A program made the translations under genes and the position numbers. The notes under the pieces were generated by a model. That model was not told where the DNA came from. It was given only the letters and a program-made list of their open reading frames with translations, and ran no database searches. This document shows positions 1 through 8,761 of a DNA stretch of 44,520 nucleotides, piece by piece (within the stretch, counting starts at the first letter, position 1; each line of letters opens with the position of its first letter). This DNA is from Serinicoccus kebangsaanensis (lineage in GTDB: Bacteria; Actinomycetota; Actinomycetes; Actinomycetales; Dermatophilaceae). The DNA lies in contig NZ_VSLG01000021.1 of NCBI RefSeq assembly GCF_008919445.1, forward strand, positions 1 through 44,520. Direction: 5' to 3'.

Positions 1-237
1 GAGCAACCTCTTCACACATGCCACACATCGCAACACTCCTTCAGATCAGGGTGTTGCAACCACGGCTAGAAATCGCCCGTTCACGTGAACGCTCCAGCCG
101 GTGGGGATGCGCACGGCTGGACGGGCGGCGCGAAGTGGCGGTCGAGCACGCCGGCCGCCGTCACTCCGGCAGAAGGCTGGGCGACTTCGTCCAGCAGGCC
201 GGTGCGCCCCGGGTCGGCGCGTCCCGTCGAGGCGTCC
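1..237. promoter_or_regulatory. Non-coding left edge with operator-like repeats
   Basis: No convincing gene is seen here. An inverted repeat spans 30-57, with 7-bp arms GCAACAC and GTGTTGC. Its left half, GCAACACTCCTT (30-41), occurs again, on the opposite strand, inside the ROK gene promoter at 1486-1497. A second perfect palindrome, CGTTCACGTGAACG, lies at 78-91; its central CG is the layout of many LacI-family operators. I infer the promoter region of a leftward gene beyond position 1, plausibly another member of the sugar regulon such as a transporter. The off-window gene is not visible, so this is inference. Confidence 0.5.
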
Positions 238-1464
238 TCAGGCGCTGAGACCGGCGGCGGCCACGTGGCTGACTGCGTCGCGGCTGCTGGCCCACTGCTC
301 GTAGCCCGCCTCCCTGATCGCCACGGACACCGCGCCGAGCAGCTCGGCGCGCAGCCCCAGGTGGGCGCTGCGGACCTCGACCGTCTCCGCGGTGGAGGTC
401 TGGGCATACCGGTCGATCGCCTCGCGCACCCCGTCGACCAGCGGGGCGCTGGCCGTCCCCAGCTCCCCACCGAGCACGATGCCCCGCGGGTTCAGCCAGT
501 TGCACAGGTCGGCGAGCACCCGGCCGAGGGTGCGGCCCGTCTCGGACAGGTAGCGCGCCACCGGGGGGTGGCTCGCGACCTCGGCGAACGGGTGCGGACC
601 CTCGCCGACGGCGATCCTGGACTGCCCGAGCAGCTGCCGCACGAAGGCACTGGAGACGACCGTCTCCAGGCAGCCACGGTTCCCGCAGCGGCACCAGGTG
701 CCCTGGTCCGACAGCTGGGTGTGCCCCACCTCGCCGGCCAGGCCGCGTGACCCGGAGTAGGGCACGCCGTCCAGGATCAGCCCGGCGCCGAGACCCTCGT
801 CCAGGCGGAGGTAGATCAGGTCGCGCAGCCCCCGCCCGGCGCCGTAGCGCAGCTCGCCCTGAGCACCCATGTCGGCGTCGTTGGCCACCACGACACGGAC
901 ACCGAGCATCCGGGTGAGCTCCTCCTCCGGGCGGATGTCGAGCCAGTCCGACAGGATCGTCGTGGACCGGATCGCCTTGGTCCGGCCATCGATCGGCGCA
1001 GGGATGCCGGCCGCAGCACACCGGACGTCCTTGCTGGTCAGGCCCGCCCTGTCGAGCAGCCGGGCCGCGGTCCCGGAGGCGACGTCGAGCGCGGAGCGGG
1101 CGTTGCCGTCGACGTCCACCGTGCTCCACTCCTCGGCCACGACCTCGCCCTGGAGGTCGGCGATGCACACGGCCACGTGGGTGTGGGCGAAGTCCATGCC
1201 GATGACGTAGCCGCGATCCGCCCGGGGCACCAGGAGGGCGGAGGGCCGCCCGCGCCCGGCCCCCTTGCCGCCCGGGCGCAGGACGTCCTCCTCGACCAGC
1301 CGCTCGTCCAGCAGCTCCTGGACGACGGCGGCGACGGCGCTGCGGGACATGCCGGTGATCTGGCAGAGGTCGGCCCGAGTGACTCCTGCACCCCGACGGA
1401 TGATCTCCATCAGCTGGGTCTTGGTCCGGCTCCGGCGCGCGTCCTGCGGTGTGGGTGGCTGCAT
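238..1464 (-). CDS. ROK-family transcriptional repressor
   Basis: This 408-residue protein has the NagC/XylR-type ROK layout. An N-terminal winged helix-turn-helix (about residues 15-60, around GMSRSAVAAVVQELL) precedes a sugar-kinase-like ROK domain. The ROK signature is clear: GLAGEVGH at 241-248, followed by the zinc motif CRCGNRGCLE at 258-267. A ligand-binding NDAD lies at 195-198. Such proteins repress sugar uptake and catabolic genes and release DNA on binding the sugar. It is divergent from the PfkB/GH65 genes, so it probably controls them. Its promoter reads TTGCAA, 17 nt, TAGGGT, then 6 nt to the ATG, which implies a leaderless mRNA. An inverted repeat sits in the promoter spacer, so autorepression is likely. 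The inducer is unknown. Confidence 0.9.
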   Translation of the reverse strand: MQPPTPQDARRSRTKTQLMEIIRRGAGVTRADLCQITGMSRSAVAAVVQELLDERLVEEDVLRPGGKGAGRGRPSALLVPRADRGYVIGMDFAHTHVAVCIADLQGEVVAEEWSTVDVDGNARSALDVASGTAARLLDRAGLTSKDVRCAAAGIPAPIDGRTKAIRSTTILSDWLDIRPEEELTRMLGVRVVVANDADMGAQGELRYGAGRGLRDLIYLRLDEGLGAGLILDGVPYSGSRGLAGEVGHTQLSDQGTWCRCGNRGCLETVVSSAFVRQLLGQSRIAVGEGPHPFAEVASHPPVARYLSETGRTLGRVLADLCNWLNPRGIVLGGELGTASAPLVDGVREAIDRYAQTSTAETVEVRSAHLGLRAELLGAVSVAIREAGYEQWASSRDAVSHVAAAGLSA

Positions 1465-1637
1465 GGGGTAACCCTACGGCAACTTAAGGAGTGTTGCAAG
1501 AGTCTTTCTATGTTTTTTTGTCCTGGTATGCCACATAAAGGTTCGCGCTCGCCTCTTGCGGCTCGGGGAGCCGACCTGCCTTACTCGGCAGGACTGCGCG
1601 CAGAGTCGCTCGCGCGCTCGCCCCGAGAGGACGTCAG
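1465..1637. promoter_or_regulatory. Divergent control region, ROK repressor / kinase
   Basis: On the minus strand a promoter is visible: TTGCAA (1499-1494), a 17-nt spacer and TAGGGT (1476-1471), six nt before the ROK ATG. Within the spacer, 1479-1497 reads GCAACTTAAGGAGTGTTGC, an inverted repeat with 5-bp arms. Its right half is the reverse complement of the 12-mer at 30-41. This is the best candidate ROK operator. A strikingly AT-rich patch (1500-1540, including seven T in a row at 1513-1519) follows; it may hold the rightward promoter, but I cannot assign its boxes. A GGTATGCC octamer lies at 1525-1532. Confidence 0.6.
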
Positions 1638-2624
1638 ATGACTGGTCGCACCGTCGCCGTGCTGGGCCCGATCCCCTACGACCGGGTCACGACCCACCAG
1701 GGCGGGGTGACCGAGAAGTTCGGCTGCGCGCTCTACACCGTCGCGGCGCTCTCGGCGCTGCTGGACGAGGACGACACGATCCTGCCCATCGTGCACGTGC
1801 GGGAGGCCGACGCCGAGACCATCCGCGGCCTGCTCCGGCAGTTCCCGCAGGTCGACCTGACCGGCGTGCGCTCCGGCCACGACCGTGGCGACGTCGTGGA
1901 GCTCACCTACCGCGACCAGAACTGGCGGGAGGAGCGGCAGTCCCACTTCATGGCCCCGATCCGACCGGAGGACGTGCACTTCGCCCTCGAGGCCGACGCC
2001 TTCGTCTGCGTCCCGATCACCGACTACCAGGTCAGCCAGGACACCCTGCGCTACCTCAAGACGCACGGGCGCGGCACCATCCACCTGGACGGGCACGGCC
2101 CCACCGTGGCCCTGACGGCCGGTGGGAAGCGGGCTCACCGGCTCTGGATCGACCGGGACGCCTGGCTCCCCTACCTGCACGTGCTGAAGATGAACCTGGA
2201 CGAGGCCGGGTCCAGCTGGTTCCCGCCCGGCAGCGAGCCCAGCACGACCGGCGCCGAGCCGTTGCGCGTGGAGGACCTGCCCGACTTCGCCCAGCACTGC
2301 CTGGACCGGGGCGTCGAGATGGTCTGCGTGACCCTGGACGAGCAGGGCTGCGCGGTCTACTCCCGCGGTCCCGACGGGTCCCTGGTCGAGGAGCTCGTGG
2401 GCCGGATCCCCGTCTCGGACGTCGTCGACACGACGGGGTGCGGCGACTCCTTCGCCGCCGGCCTGGCCTACGGCTACCTCGAGACGGGGGACCCCGTGGC
2501 CGCGGCCCGGTTCGGCAACGCCATGGGGGCCCAGCGCTGCCGGTCGACCCGGCTCGACGGCTACCTGCCGCTGGAGCAGACCAGGGAGCAGATCCAGGAC
2601 GCCTACCAGGGGGCGCCCGCGTGA
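1638..2624 (+). CDS. PfkB-family carbohydrate kinase
   Basis: This 328-residue protein is a ribokinase-like sugar kinase. The C-terminal PfkB signature DTTGCGDSFAAG is present, with the catalytic-base aspartate in GCGD, and the N-terminus starts on a typical beta strand (VAVLGPIPYDR). It would phosphorylate a sugar or polyol with ATP in the cytosol. The start is set by GAGAGG at 1625-1630, seven nt before the ATG. Its stop overlaps the GTG of the GH65 gene by 4 nt (GTGA), so the two are translationally coupled. I infer that it phosphorylates the acceptor released by the GH65 enzyme, or a product derived from it. Substrate specificity cannot be read from the sequence. Confidence 0.85.
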   Translation: MTGRTVAVLGPIPYDRVTTHQGGVTEKFGCALYTVAALSALLDEDDTILPIVHVREADAETIRGLLRQFPQVDLTGVRSGHDRGDVVELTYRDQNWREERQSHFMAPIRPEDVHFALEADAFVCVPITDYQVSQDTLRYLKTHGRGTIHLDGHGPTVALTAGGKRAHRLWIDRDAWLPYLHVLKMNLDEAGSSWFPPGSEPSTTGAEPLRVEDLPDFAQHCLDRGVEMVCVTLDEQGCAVYSRGPDGSLVEELVGRIPVSDVVDTTGCGDSFAAGLAYGYLETGDPVAAARFGNAMGAQRCRSTRLDGYLPLEQTREQIQDAYQGAPA

Positions 2625-4954
2625 CCGAGCCGGACCCGACCTGGGAGGTCGTCGAGGAGACCTTCGACGAGGAGCACGCCGCCACCATGGCGACCCTGCT
2701 GTGCGTCGGCAACGGGCGGGTCATGACGCGCGGCACCCTGGAGGAGGGCCACGTCGGCGACCTCCCCGGCACCTTCGTCGCCGGCCTCTACGACGCCCAC
2801 GACGTCGCCGTCACCAACCTGGTCAACGCCCCCGACGTCTTCGACGTCCGGGTCACGGTGGACGGCACCCGGCTGGGTATGCAGTCGTGCGAGGTGGTGG
2901 AGCACGAGCGCAGGCTGGACCTGCGCACCGGTGTGCTGCACCGCCGCACCGTCCTGCGCGATGCCGGCGGCGCGATGACGAGGCTCGAGTCCTGGCGGTG
3001 GGCGAGCCTTGCCGACCGGTCCCTGCTGGCGATGCGCCTGGAGGTCACACCGCTCGGCACGCAGCGGACGGCCGCCGTGACCGTCGAGCACGTCCTGGAC
3101 GGCCACCGGCGCAACCTCGACCTGGCGCCCGAGTACCCGCCGGACGCGGCCTTCGGGCCCCAGACGGTGTGGGACAAGTGGACCCGGGCCAGGCACCTGG
3201 AGCACGTCGGCACCGAGGAGATCGGGGACGTCCTGGCCCTGATGTCCCGCACGATCGAGCGCGGGGTGCGTCTGGTCACCGCTGCCGAGGCGTCCGTCAC
3301 CGGCCCGTCGGCGCAGCGGCGCAGCGTGGTGCACGGCTACGAACACGTCGAGGAGCGCCTGGAGTGGGAGGTCACCGGCGGCGAGACGATCGGCATCGAC
3401 CGGTTCGTCGCGGTCGCCACCTCGCGTGCCGGGGCCGACCCGAGGCAGACCTGCCTCGAGGCGCTCGAGCGGGCCGGCACCCTGGGCTACGACGCCGCGC
3501 GGGCCGACACCGAGGCGGCCTGGGCGCGCGCCTGGGAGGTCTGCGACGTCGTCGTCGACGGTGCCCCGGACCTGACGCACGCGGTGCGTTTCGGCATACA
3601 CCACCTGATCGCCGCCGCCGACCCGGAGGACCCCACGGTCAACATCGGGGCCAAGTCGCTCAGCGGCGAGGGCTACAAGGGCCACGTGTTCTGGGACACC
3701 GAGGTCATGATGCTGCCGTTCTTCCTGCACACGCTCCCGGACACCGCACGCACGCTGCTGCGCTACCGGCACCAGCTGCTGCCGGGGGCACGTGAGGTGG
3801 CGGCCGCGGGCGGGCACGCCGGCGCCCGCTATCCCTGGGAGTCGGCGGACCGTGGCACCGAGGAGTGCCCGCGGACCACCCCCGACGGCAAGCACACCTT
3901 CTGGATGCGCGAGGAGGAGCTGCACGTCTCGGCCGACGTGGTCTACGCCATGCTGAACTACGTCGACCTCACCGGCGACGAGGACTTCCTGGTCGACGTG
4001 GTCGCGGAGGTGGCCTTCGAGACCAGCCGGTTCTGGGCCAGCCGTGCCGAACGCGTGGACGGGGGCTACTCGCTGGTCCGGGTCATGGGTCCGGACGAGT
4101 TCCACTCGCACGTGGACGACAACGCTTTCACCAACGAGCTCGCGCGGTGGCAGCTGCGGCGCTCCGCCGACCTGGCGGACCATCTGTCCGCATCCCGGCC
4201 GCAGGAGTATGCCGCTCTCGCGCGACGGCTCGACCTGGCCGCGGACGAGCCGGCCACGTGGCGGGAGGTCGCCGAGGGGCTGCGGCCGCCGCGGATCGTG
4301 GACGACGTCGTGGAGCAGTTCACCGGCTACTTCGACCGGCTGGACGTGCCGATCACCGAGTGGGACGACAACGACATGCCCCGCTACCCGGAGGGCTACC
4401 ACCACTTCAACTGCGAGGAGACCATGCTGCTCAAGCAGCCGGACGTCCTCATGCTGGTGCTCATGCTGCCGGACCTGCTCACCCCGGACCAGGCCGCGGC
4501 CTCGTTCGACTTCTACGAGCGCCGGACCCTGCACAAGTCCTCGCTGAGCCCGGCGATCCACGCCATCGTCGGGCTGCGGGTGGGCGACCCGAGCCGCGCC
4601 GTGCGCTACCTGCACCGCAGCGCCTTCGTCGACGTCCACGACAACCAGGGCAACACCCGGGACGGGATCCACATCGCCTCCGCCGGCGGGACGTGGCAGG
4701 CCCTCGTCTTCGGCTTCGCCGGCTTCCGGGTGGCCGACGGCGTGCTGACCCTCTCGCCGTGGCTGCCGCAGGAGTGGGAGGCGCTGCGGTTCAGCGTCGC
4801 GCACCAGGACGCACGGCTGGCGGTGGTGGCGCGTCGGGACCAGGTCGAGCTGACGCTGCACGGGCCGCCCGGCAGCCGGCGCAGCGTCCGGGTGTGGGAC
4901 GTCGAGCGGGAGATCGGCGTCGGTGAGCCGGTGGTCGTCCTGCGGGACTCCTGA
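2621..4954 (+). CDS. Glycoside hydrolase family 65 (disaccharide phosphorylase)
   Basis: This 777-residue protein has the usual length and order of GH65: an N-terminal beta-sandwich, a linker, an (alpha/alpha)6 barrel and a C-terminal beta domain. The catalytic segment is VMGPDEFH, with Glu493 at the position of the general acid of maltose phosphorylase, followed by VDDNAFTN. The barrel motif YKGHVFWDTE precedes it. The family members maltose, trehalose, kojibiose and nigerose phosphorylase split alpha-glucosides with phosphate to give beta-glucose 1-phosphate. The protein has no signal peptide, so it acts in the cytosol on imported sugar. It starts at GTG 2621 within the kinase stop. The usual partner beta-phosphoglucomutase is not in the window. 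The exact linkage specificity is unknown. Confidence 0.88.
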   Translation: MTEPDPTWEVVEETFDEEHAATMATLLCVGNGRVMTRGTLEEGHVGDLPGTFVAGLYDAHDVAVTNLVNAPDVFDVRVTVDGTRLGMQSCEVVEHERRLDLRTGVLHRRTVLRDAGGAMTRLESWRWASLADRSLLAMRLEVTPLGTQRTAAVTVEHVLDGHRRNLDLAPEYPPDAAFGPQTVWDKWTRARHLEHVGTEEIGDVLALMSRTIERGVRLVTAAEASVTGPSAQRRSVVHGYEHVEERLEWEVTGGETIGIDRFVAVATSRAGADPRQTCLEALERAGTLGYDAARADTEAAWARAWEVCDVVVDGAPDLTHAVRFGIHHLIAAADPEDPTVNIGAKSLSGEGYKGHVFWDTEVMMLPFFLHTLPDTARTLLRYRHQLLPGAREVAAAGGHAGARYPWESADRGTEECPRTTPDGKHTFWMREEELHVSADVVYAMLNYVDLTGDEDFLVDVVAEVAFETSRFWASRAERVDGGYSLVRVMGPDEFHSHVDDNAFTNELARWQLRRSADLADHLSASRPQEYAALARRLDLAADEPATWREVAEGLRPPRIVDDVVEQFTGYFDRLDVPITEWDDNDMPRYPEGYHHFNCEETMLLKQPDVLMLVLMLPDLLTPDQAAASFDFYERRTLHKSSLSPAIHAIVGLRVGDPSRAVRYLHRSAFVDVHDNQGNTRDGIHIASAGGTWQALVFGFAGFRVADGVLTLSPWLPQEWEALRFSVAHQDARLAVVARRDQVELTLHGPPGSRRSVRVWDVEREIGVGEPVVVLRDS

Positions 4955-4955
4955 C

Positions 4956-7900
4956 TCAGCCTCCGGCGGCCTGGGCCGCGATGTCGTCGAGCAGCACGGC
5001 GTGGATCAGCTGCGAGGCCCAGTCGAGGATCTCCTGGTCGCGCAGCGGTCGGCCACCCACCGGCGCGGTCTTCGGGACGGGCACGAGGATCTGCCGCAGC
5101 GCGGGCTTGATGATCGTGCCCCGGTAGACGCGGGTGAGCCGCAGCTGCTGGCTCTCCCGCAGGTTCTCCACCGGCGCGAAGCGCACCATCTGTCCCTGCA
5201 TCGCGACGTCGCTGATCCCCGCCTCGCGTGCGACGGTCCGCAGCCGGGCCACCTCCAGCAGCGTCTGCACCGGCGTCGGCGGGGCGCCGTAGCGGTCCAC
5301 CAGCTCCTCCCGGATCTGCTCGAGCTCGTGCTCGTCCGCCACCTGCGCCAGCTTGCGGTAGGCCTCCAGCCGCAGCCGCTCCCCCGGCACGTAGTCGTGC
5401 GGCAGGTGGGCGTCGACCGGCAGCTCGATCTTGACCTCCGCCGGCGCCTGCTCCCCCTCACCCTTGAAGGCCGCCACCGCCTCACCGACGAGCCGGACGT
5501 AGAGGTCGAAACCGACACCCTCGATGTGCCCGGACTGCTCCCCACCGAGCAGGTTGCCGGCGCCGCGGATCTCCAGGTCCTTCATCGCCACCGCCATGCC
5601 GGCGCCGAGGTCGGTGTTCGCCGCGATCGTCTGCAACCGGTCCACGGCCGTCTCGGTGAGCGGCTTCTCGGGCGGGTAGAGGAAGTAGGCGTAGGCCCGC
5701 TCCCGGCCCCGGCCGACGCGGCCGCGCAGCTGGTGCAGCTGGGAGAGTCCGAAGGTGTCGGCCCGGTCGACGACCAGGGTGTTGGCGTTGGAGATGTCCA
5801 GCCCGGTCTCCACGATCGTCGTGCACACCAGCACGTCGAAGCGCCGCTCCCAGAAGTCGACGACGACCTGCTCCAGCCGGTGCTCGCTCATCTGCCCGTG
5901 CGCGGTCTCGATCCGTGCCTCGGGCACCAGGTCACGCAGGCGTGAGGCCGCTGTCTCGATCGAGCTGACCCTGTTGTGCACGAAGAAGACCTGGCCCTCG
6001 CGCAGCAGCTCGCGCCGGATGGCCGCCGCGATCTGCTTCTCGTCGTAGCCGCCCACGAAGGTGAGCACGGGGTGGCGCTCCTCCGGCGGCGTCGCCAGCG
6101 TGGACATCTCGCGGATGCCGGTGATCGCCATCTCCAGGGTCCGCGGGATGGGCGTGGCCGACATGGCCAGCACGTCCACGTTGGTCCGCAGCGCCTTGAG
6201 CTGCTCCTTGTGCTCGACGCCGAAGCGCTGCTCCTCGTCGATGATGACCAGCCCGAGCTCCTTGAACCGGACGGTCGAGCCGAGCAGCCGGTGGGTGCCG
6301 ATGACGAGGTCGACCGACCCGTCCGCGATCCCGTCGACCACGGCGCGCGCCTCGGCGTCGGACTGGAACCGGGACAGCGCCTTGACCACGACGGGGAACT
6401 GGGCATACCGCTCGGAGAAGGTCTGCAGGTGCTGCTGCACCAACAGCGTGGTGGGCACCAGCACGGCGACCTGCTTGCCGTCCTGGATCGCCTTGAACGC
6501 CGCCCGCACCGCGATCTCGGTCTTGCCGTAGCCCACGTCACCGCTGATCAGACGGTCCATCGGCACCGTCTTCTCCATGTCCGCCTTGACCTCGTCGATG
6601 GAGACCAGCTGGTCCGGCGTCTCGGCGTAGGCGAAGGCGTCCTCCAGCTCGCGCTGCCACGGGCTGTCCGGCCCGAAGGCGTGCCCGGTCGTGGCCTGAC
6701 GGGCGCTGTAGAGCCGGATCAGCTCGGCGGCGATCTGCTTGACGTGCTTGCGGGCGCGGGACTTGGTCTTCTGCCAGTCCGCCCCACCCAGCCGGTGCAG
6801 CGTCGGCGCCTCACCGCCGACGTACTTCGTCAGCTGGTCCAGCTGGTCGGTCGGGAGGTAGAGCCGGTCACCGGGCTGGTTCCGCTTGGACGCGGCGTAC
6901 TCCAGCACGACGTACTCCCGCGTCGCGCCCTGCACCTGGCGCTGGGCCATCTCGACGAAGCGGCCGACACCGTGCTGCTCGTGCACGACGTAGTCGCCCG
7001 GGCGGAGCTGGAGCGGGTCGACCTGGTGGCGCCGCCGCGAGGGCATGCGCCGCATGTCCCGGGTGCTGCCGCCGCCGCCCTGCTGGCCGGTGAGGTCGGT
7101 CTCGCCGAGCAGCACCAGGCCGTCCTCGAGGACGAAACCGCGACCCACCCGACCGGTGGTGATGAGCACGCGGTCGGTGTCCAGCGGCTCGGGAAGGCCG
7201 TCGGGGCCGTCGTGCAGGCGGTGCGGCACCTCCCGCTCGGTCAAGACCTCGCCCACGCGACGGGCCAGGCCCGCGCCGTCCAGCGAGAGCACCACCGGCC
7301 GGTCCTGGGTGAGCCAGCCCCGCAGGTCTGCGACCAGGGCGTCCACGTCGCTGCGGTATGCCGTCGCCGGCGTCGACGGGACGCTGACGGCGGTCGATCG
7401 GGGTGCGGCGACACCCTCGTCCGCGCCGTCCTCGACGAACTCCTCCAGCGACTCGTCGGCGGCGAACGCGGACAGGGTCCACCACGGCACACCCACGCCG
7501 AGGGCGTGCCCGCGCATGTCGGCCAGCGACCAGGACGAGGCCGTCCCGAGCAGCTGCTGCAGGTCGATGGGGACGGCCGCACCGCCGCCGGCAGCGGCGG
7601 CCCACCCGGCCTGCATGAACTCCTCGCTGGTGCGCACCAGGTCGTGCGCCCGGGTCCGGACCCGCTCCGGGTCGAGGACGACGACGCGCGAGGCCTCCGG
7701 CAGCACGTCCACCAGCGTCTCCATGCCGTCCACCAGGGCCGGGGCCAGCGACTCCATGCCCTCGACGGCGATGCCCTCGGCGATCTTCTCGAGCATGTCG
7801 GCGGCCCCCGGCAGCGTGTCGACCAGCTCGGCGGCCCGCGCCCGCACCGCGTCGGTGAGCAGCACCTCGCGGCACGGAGGGGCATACAGACCGTGCCCGG

Positions 7901-8609
7901 CGATCTCCAGGCTGCGCTGGTCCGCGACCTTGAACCACCGCACCTCCTCCACCGTGTCGCCCCAGAACTCGACCCGGACCGGGTGCTCCTCGGTCGGCGG
8001 GAAGACGTCGAGGATGCCTCCGCGCACCGCGAACTCGCCGCGGCGCTCGACCATGTCGACCCGGGTGTAGGCCGCGGCCGCCAGCGCCTCCACGACCTCG
8101 GTCATCGGGCGTTCGTCACCGGCCACGAGCCGGACGGGCACCAGCTCGCCCAGACCGGCGACGAGCGGCTGCAGCAGGGCGCGCACGCTGGCGACCACCA
8201 CCCGGGCCGGGCCGGCGGCGGGATCCGCACCGGTGCGGTCCGGGTGGGCCAGGCGGCGCAGGGTCGCCAGCCGGTGCCCCACCGTGTCCGAGCGGGGGCT
8301 GAGCCGCTCGTGCGGGAGGGTCTCCCAGCTGGGGAAGCCGGCGACCGCGTCCGGACCCTCCGGCAGCAGGTCGCCCAGCATCCCGACCAGGTCGTCGGCC
8401 TCCCGTCCGGTGGCCGTGACCGCCAGCACCGGCCCCTGCGGGGGCTCCGCCTGGTCGGTGTCCGTGGTGGCGAGCAGGGCGACGAGGGCAGGGTGCATGC
8501 CCGGGGAGACCGACACCTCCAGCGTGGGCTCCCCCGTCGCGGCGGCCTCCAGCACGGAGGAGACCTGCGCCTGCGGGCGCAGGGCGGCGAGCAGCGGGGC
8601 GAGCGGCAT
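4956..8609 (-). CDS. mfd: Transcription-repair coupling factor Mfd
   Basis: This 1217-residue protein is full length for Mfd. It removes RNA polymerase stalled at DNA lesions and recruits UvrA. The order is typical: a UvrB-like N-terminal part, the RNAP-interaction domain (around the [16 protein letters not shown] segment), then the helicase motor with Walker [10 protein letters not shown], Walker B DEEQ, motif [11 protein letters not shown] and the TRG motif. The frame is open to an ATG at 8654, but a -10 box TAGACT at 8663-8658 would place the transcript start inside that codon. I therefore choose the ATG at 8609, which has GAGG upstream. Its stop is one base from that of the convergent GH65 gene, so no separate terminator fits between them. 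Confidence 0.95.
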   Translation of the reverse strand: MPLAPLLAALRPQAQVSSVLEAAATGEPTLEVSVSPGMHPALVALLATTDTDQAEPPQGPVLAVTATGREADDLVGMLGDLLPEGPDAVAGFPSWETLPHERLSPRSDTVGHRLATLRRLAHPDRTGADPAAGPARVVVASVRALLQPLVAGLGELVPVRLVAGDERPMTEVVEALAAAAYTRVDMVERRGEFAVRGGILDVFPPTEEHPVRVEFWGDTVEEVRWFKVADQRSLEIAGHGLYAPPCREVLLTDAVRARAAELVDTLPGAADMLEKIAEGIAVEGMESLAPALVDGMETLVDVLPEASRVVVLDPERVRTRAHDLVRTSEEFMQAGWAAAAGGGAAVPIDLQQLLGTASSWSLADMRGHALGVGVPWWTLSAFAADESLEEFVEDGADEGVAAPRSTAVSVPSTPATAYRSDVDALVADLRGWLTQDRPVVLSLDGAGLARRVGEVLTEREVPHRLHDGPDGLPEPLDTDRVLITTGRVGRGFVLEDGLVLLGETDLTGQQGGGGSTRDMRRMPSRRRHQVDPLQLRPGDYVVHEQHGVGRFVEMAQRQVQGATREYVVLEYAASKRNQPGDRLYLPTDQLDQLTKYVGGEAPTLHRLGGADWQKTKSRARKHVKQIAAELIRLYSARQATTGHAFGPDSPWQRELEDAFAYAETPDQLVSIDEVKADMEKTVPMDRLISGDVGYGKTEIAVRAAFKAIQDGKQVAVLVPTTLLVQQHLQTFSERYAQFPVVVKALSRFQSDAEARAVVDGIADGSVDLVIGTHRLLGSTVRFKELGLVIIDEEQRFGVEHKEQLKALRTNVDVLAMSATPIPRTLEMAITGIREMSTLATPPEERHPVLTFVGGYDEKQIAAAIRRELLREGQVFFVHNRVSSIETAASRLRDLVPEARIETAHGQMSEHRLEQVVVDFWERRFDVLVCTTIVETGLDISNANTLVVDRADTFGLSQLHQLRGRVGRGRERAYAYFLYPPEKPLTETAVDRLQTIAANTDLGAGMAVAMKDLEIRGAGNLLGGEQSGHIEGVGFDLYVRLVGEAVAAFKGEGEQAPAEVKIELPVDAHLPHDYVPGERLRLEAYRKLAQVADEHELEQIREELVDRYGAPPTPVQTLLEVARLRTVAREAGISDVAMQGQMVRFAPVENLRESQQLRLTRVYRGTIIKPALRQILVPVPKTAPVGGRPLRDQEILDWASQLIHAVLLDDIAAQAAGG

Positions 8610-8654
8610 GGGGTGCAGACCTCGGTGAGGAGAGGAACGGGTGAGGGACGGCAT

Positions 8655-8690
8655 ACCAGTCTAGGACGGGACGCCGACAGACCTGTCGCA
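8655..8690 (-). promoter_or_regulatory. Promoter of mfd (-10 TAGACTGGT)
   Basis: On the minus strand TAGACT (8663-8658) is followed by GGT. The same 9-mer TAGACTGGT precedes metG and rplY. No good -35 is visible. The position argues for the downstream start of mfd at 8609. Confidence 0.45.
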
Positions 8691-8761
8691 CGAGCCTCCC
8701 GCACCGGTGGCGCCCGGGCACCCGGTGGCGCGCCCGTGCCCGGTCAGGCAGGATCGCCTTC

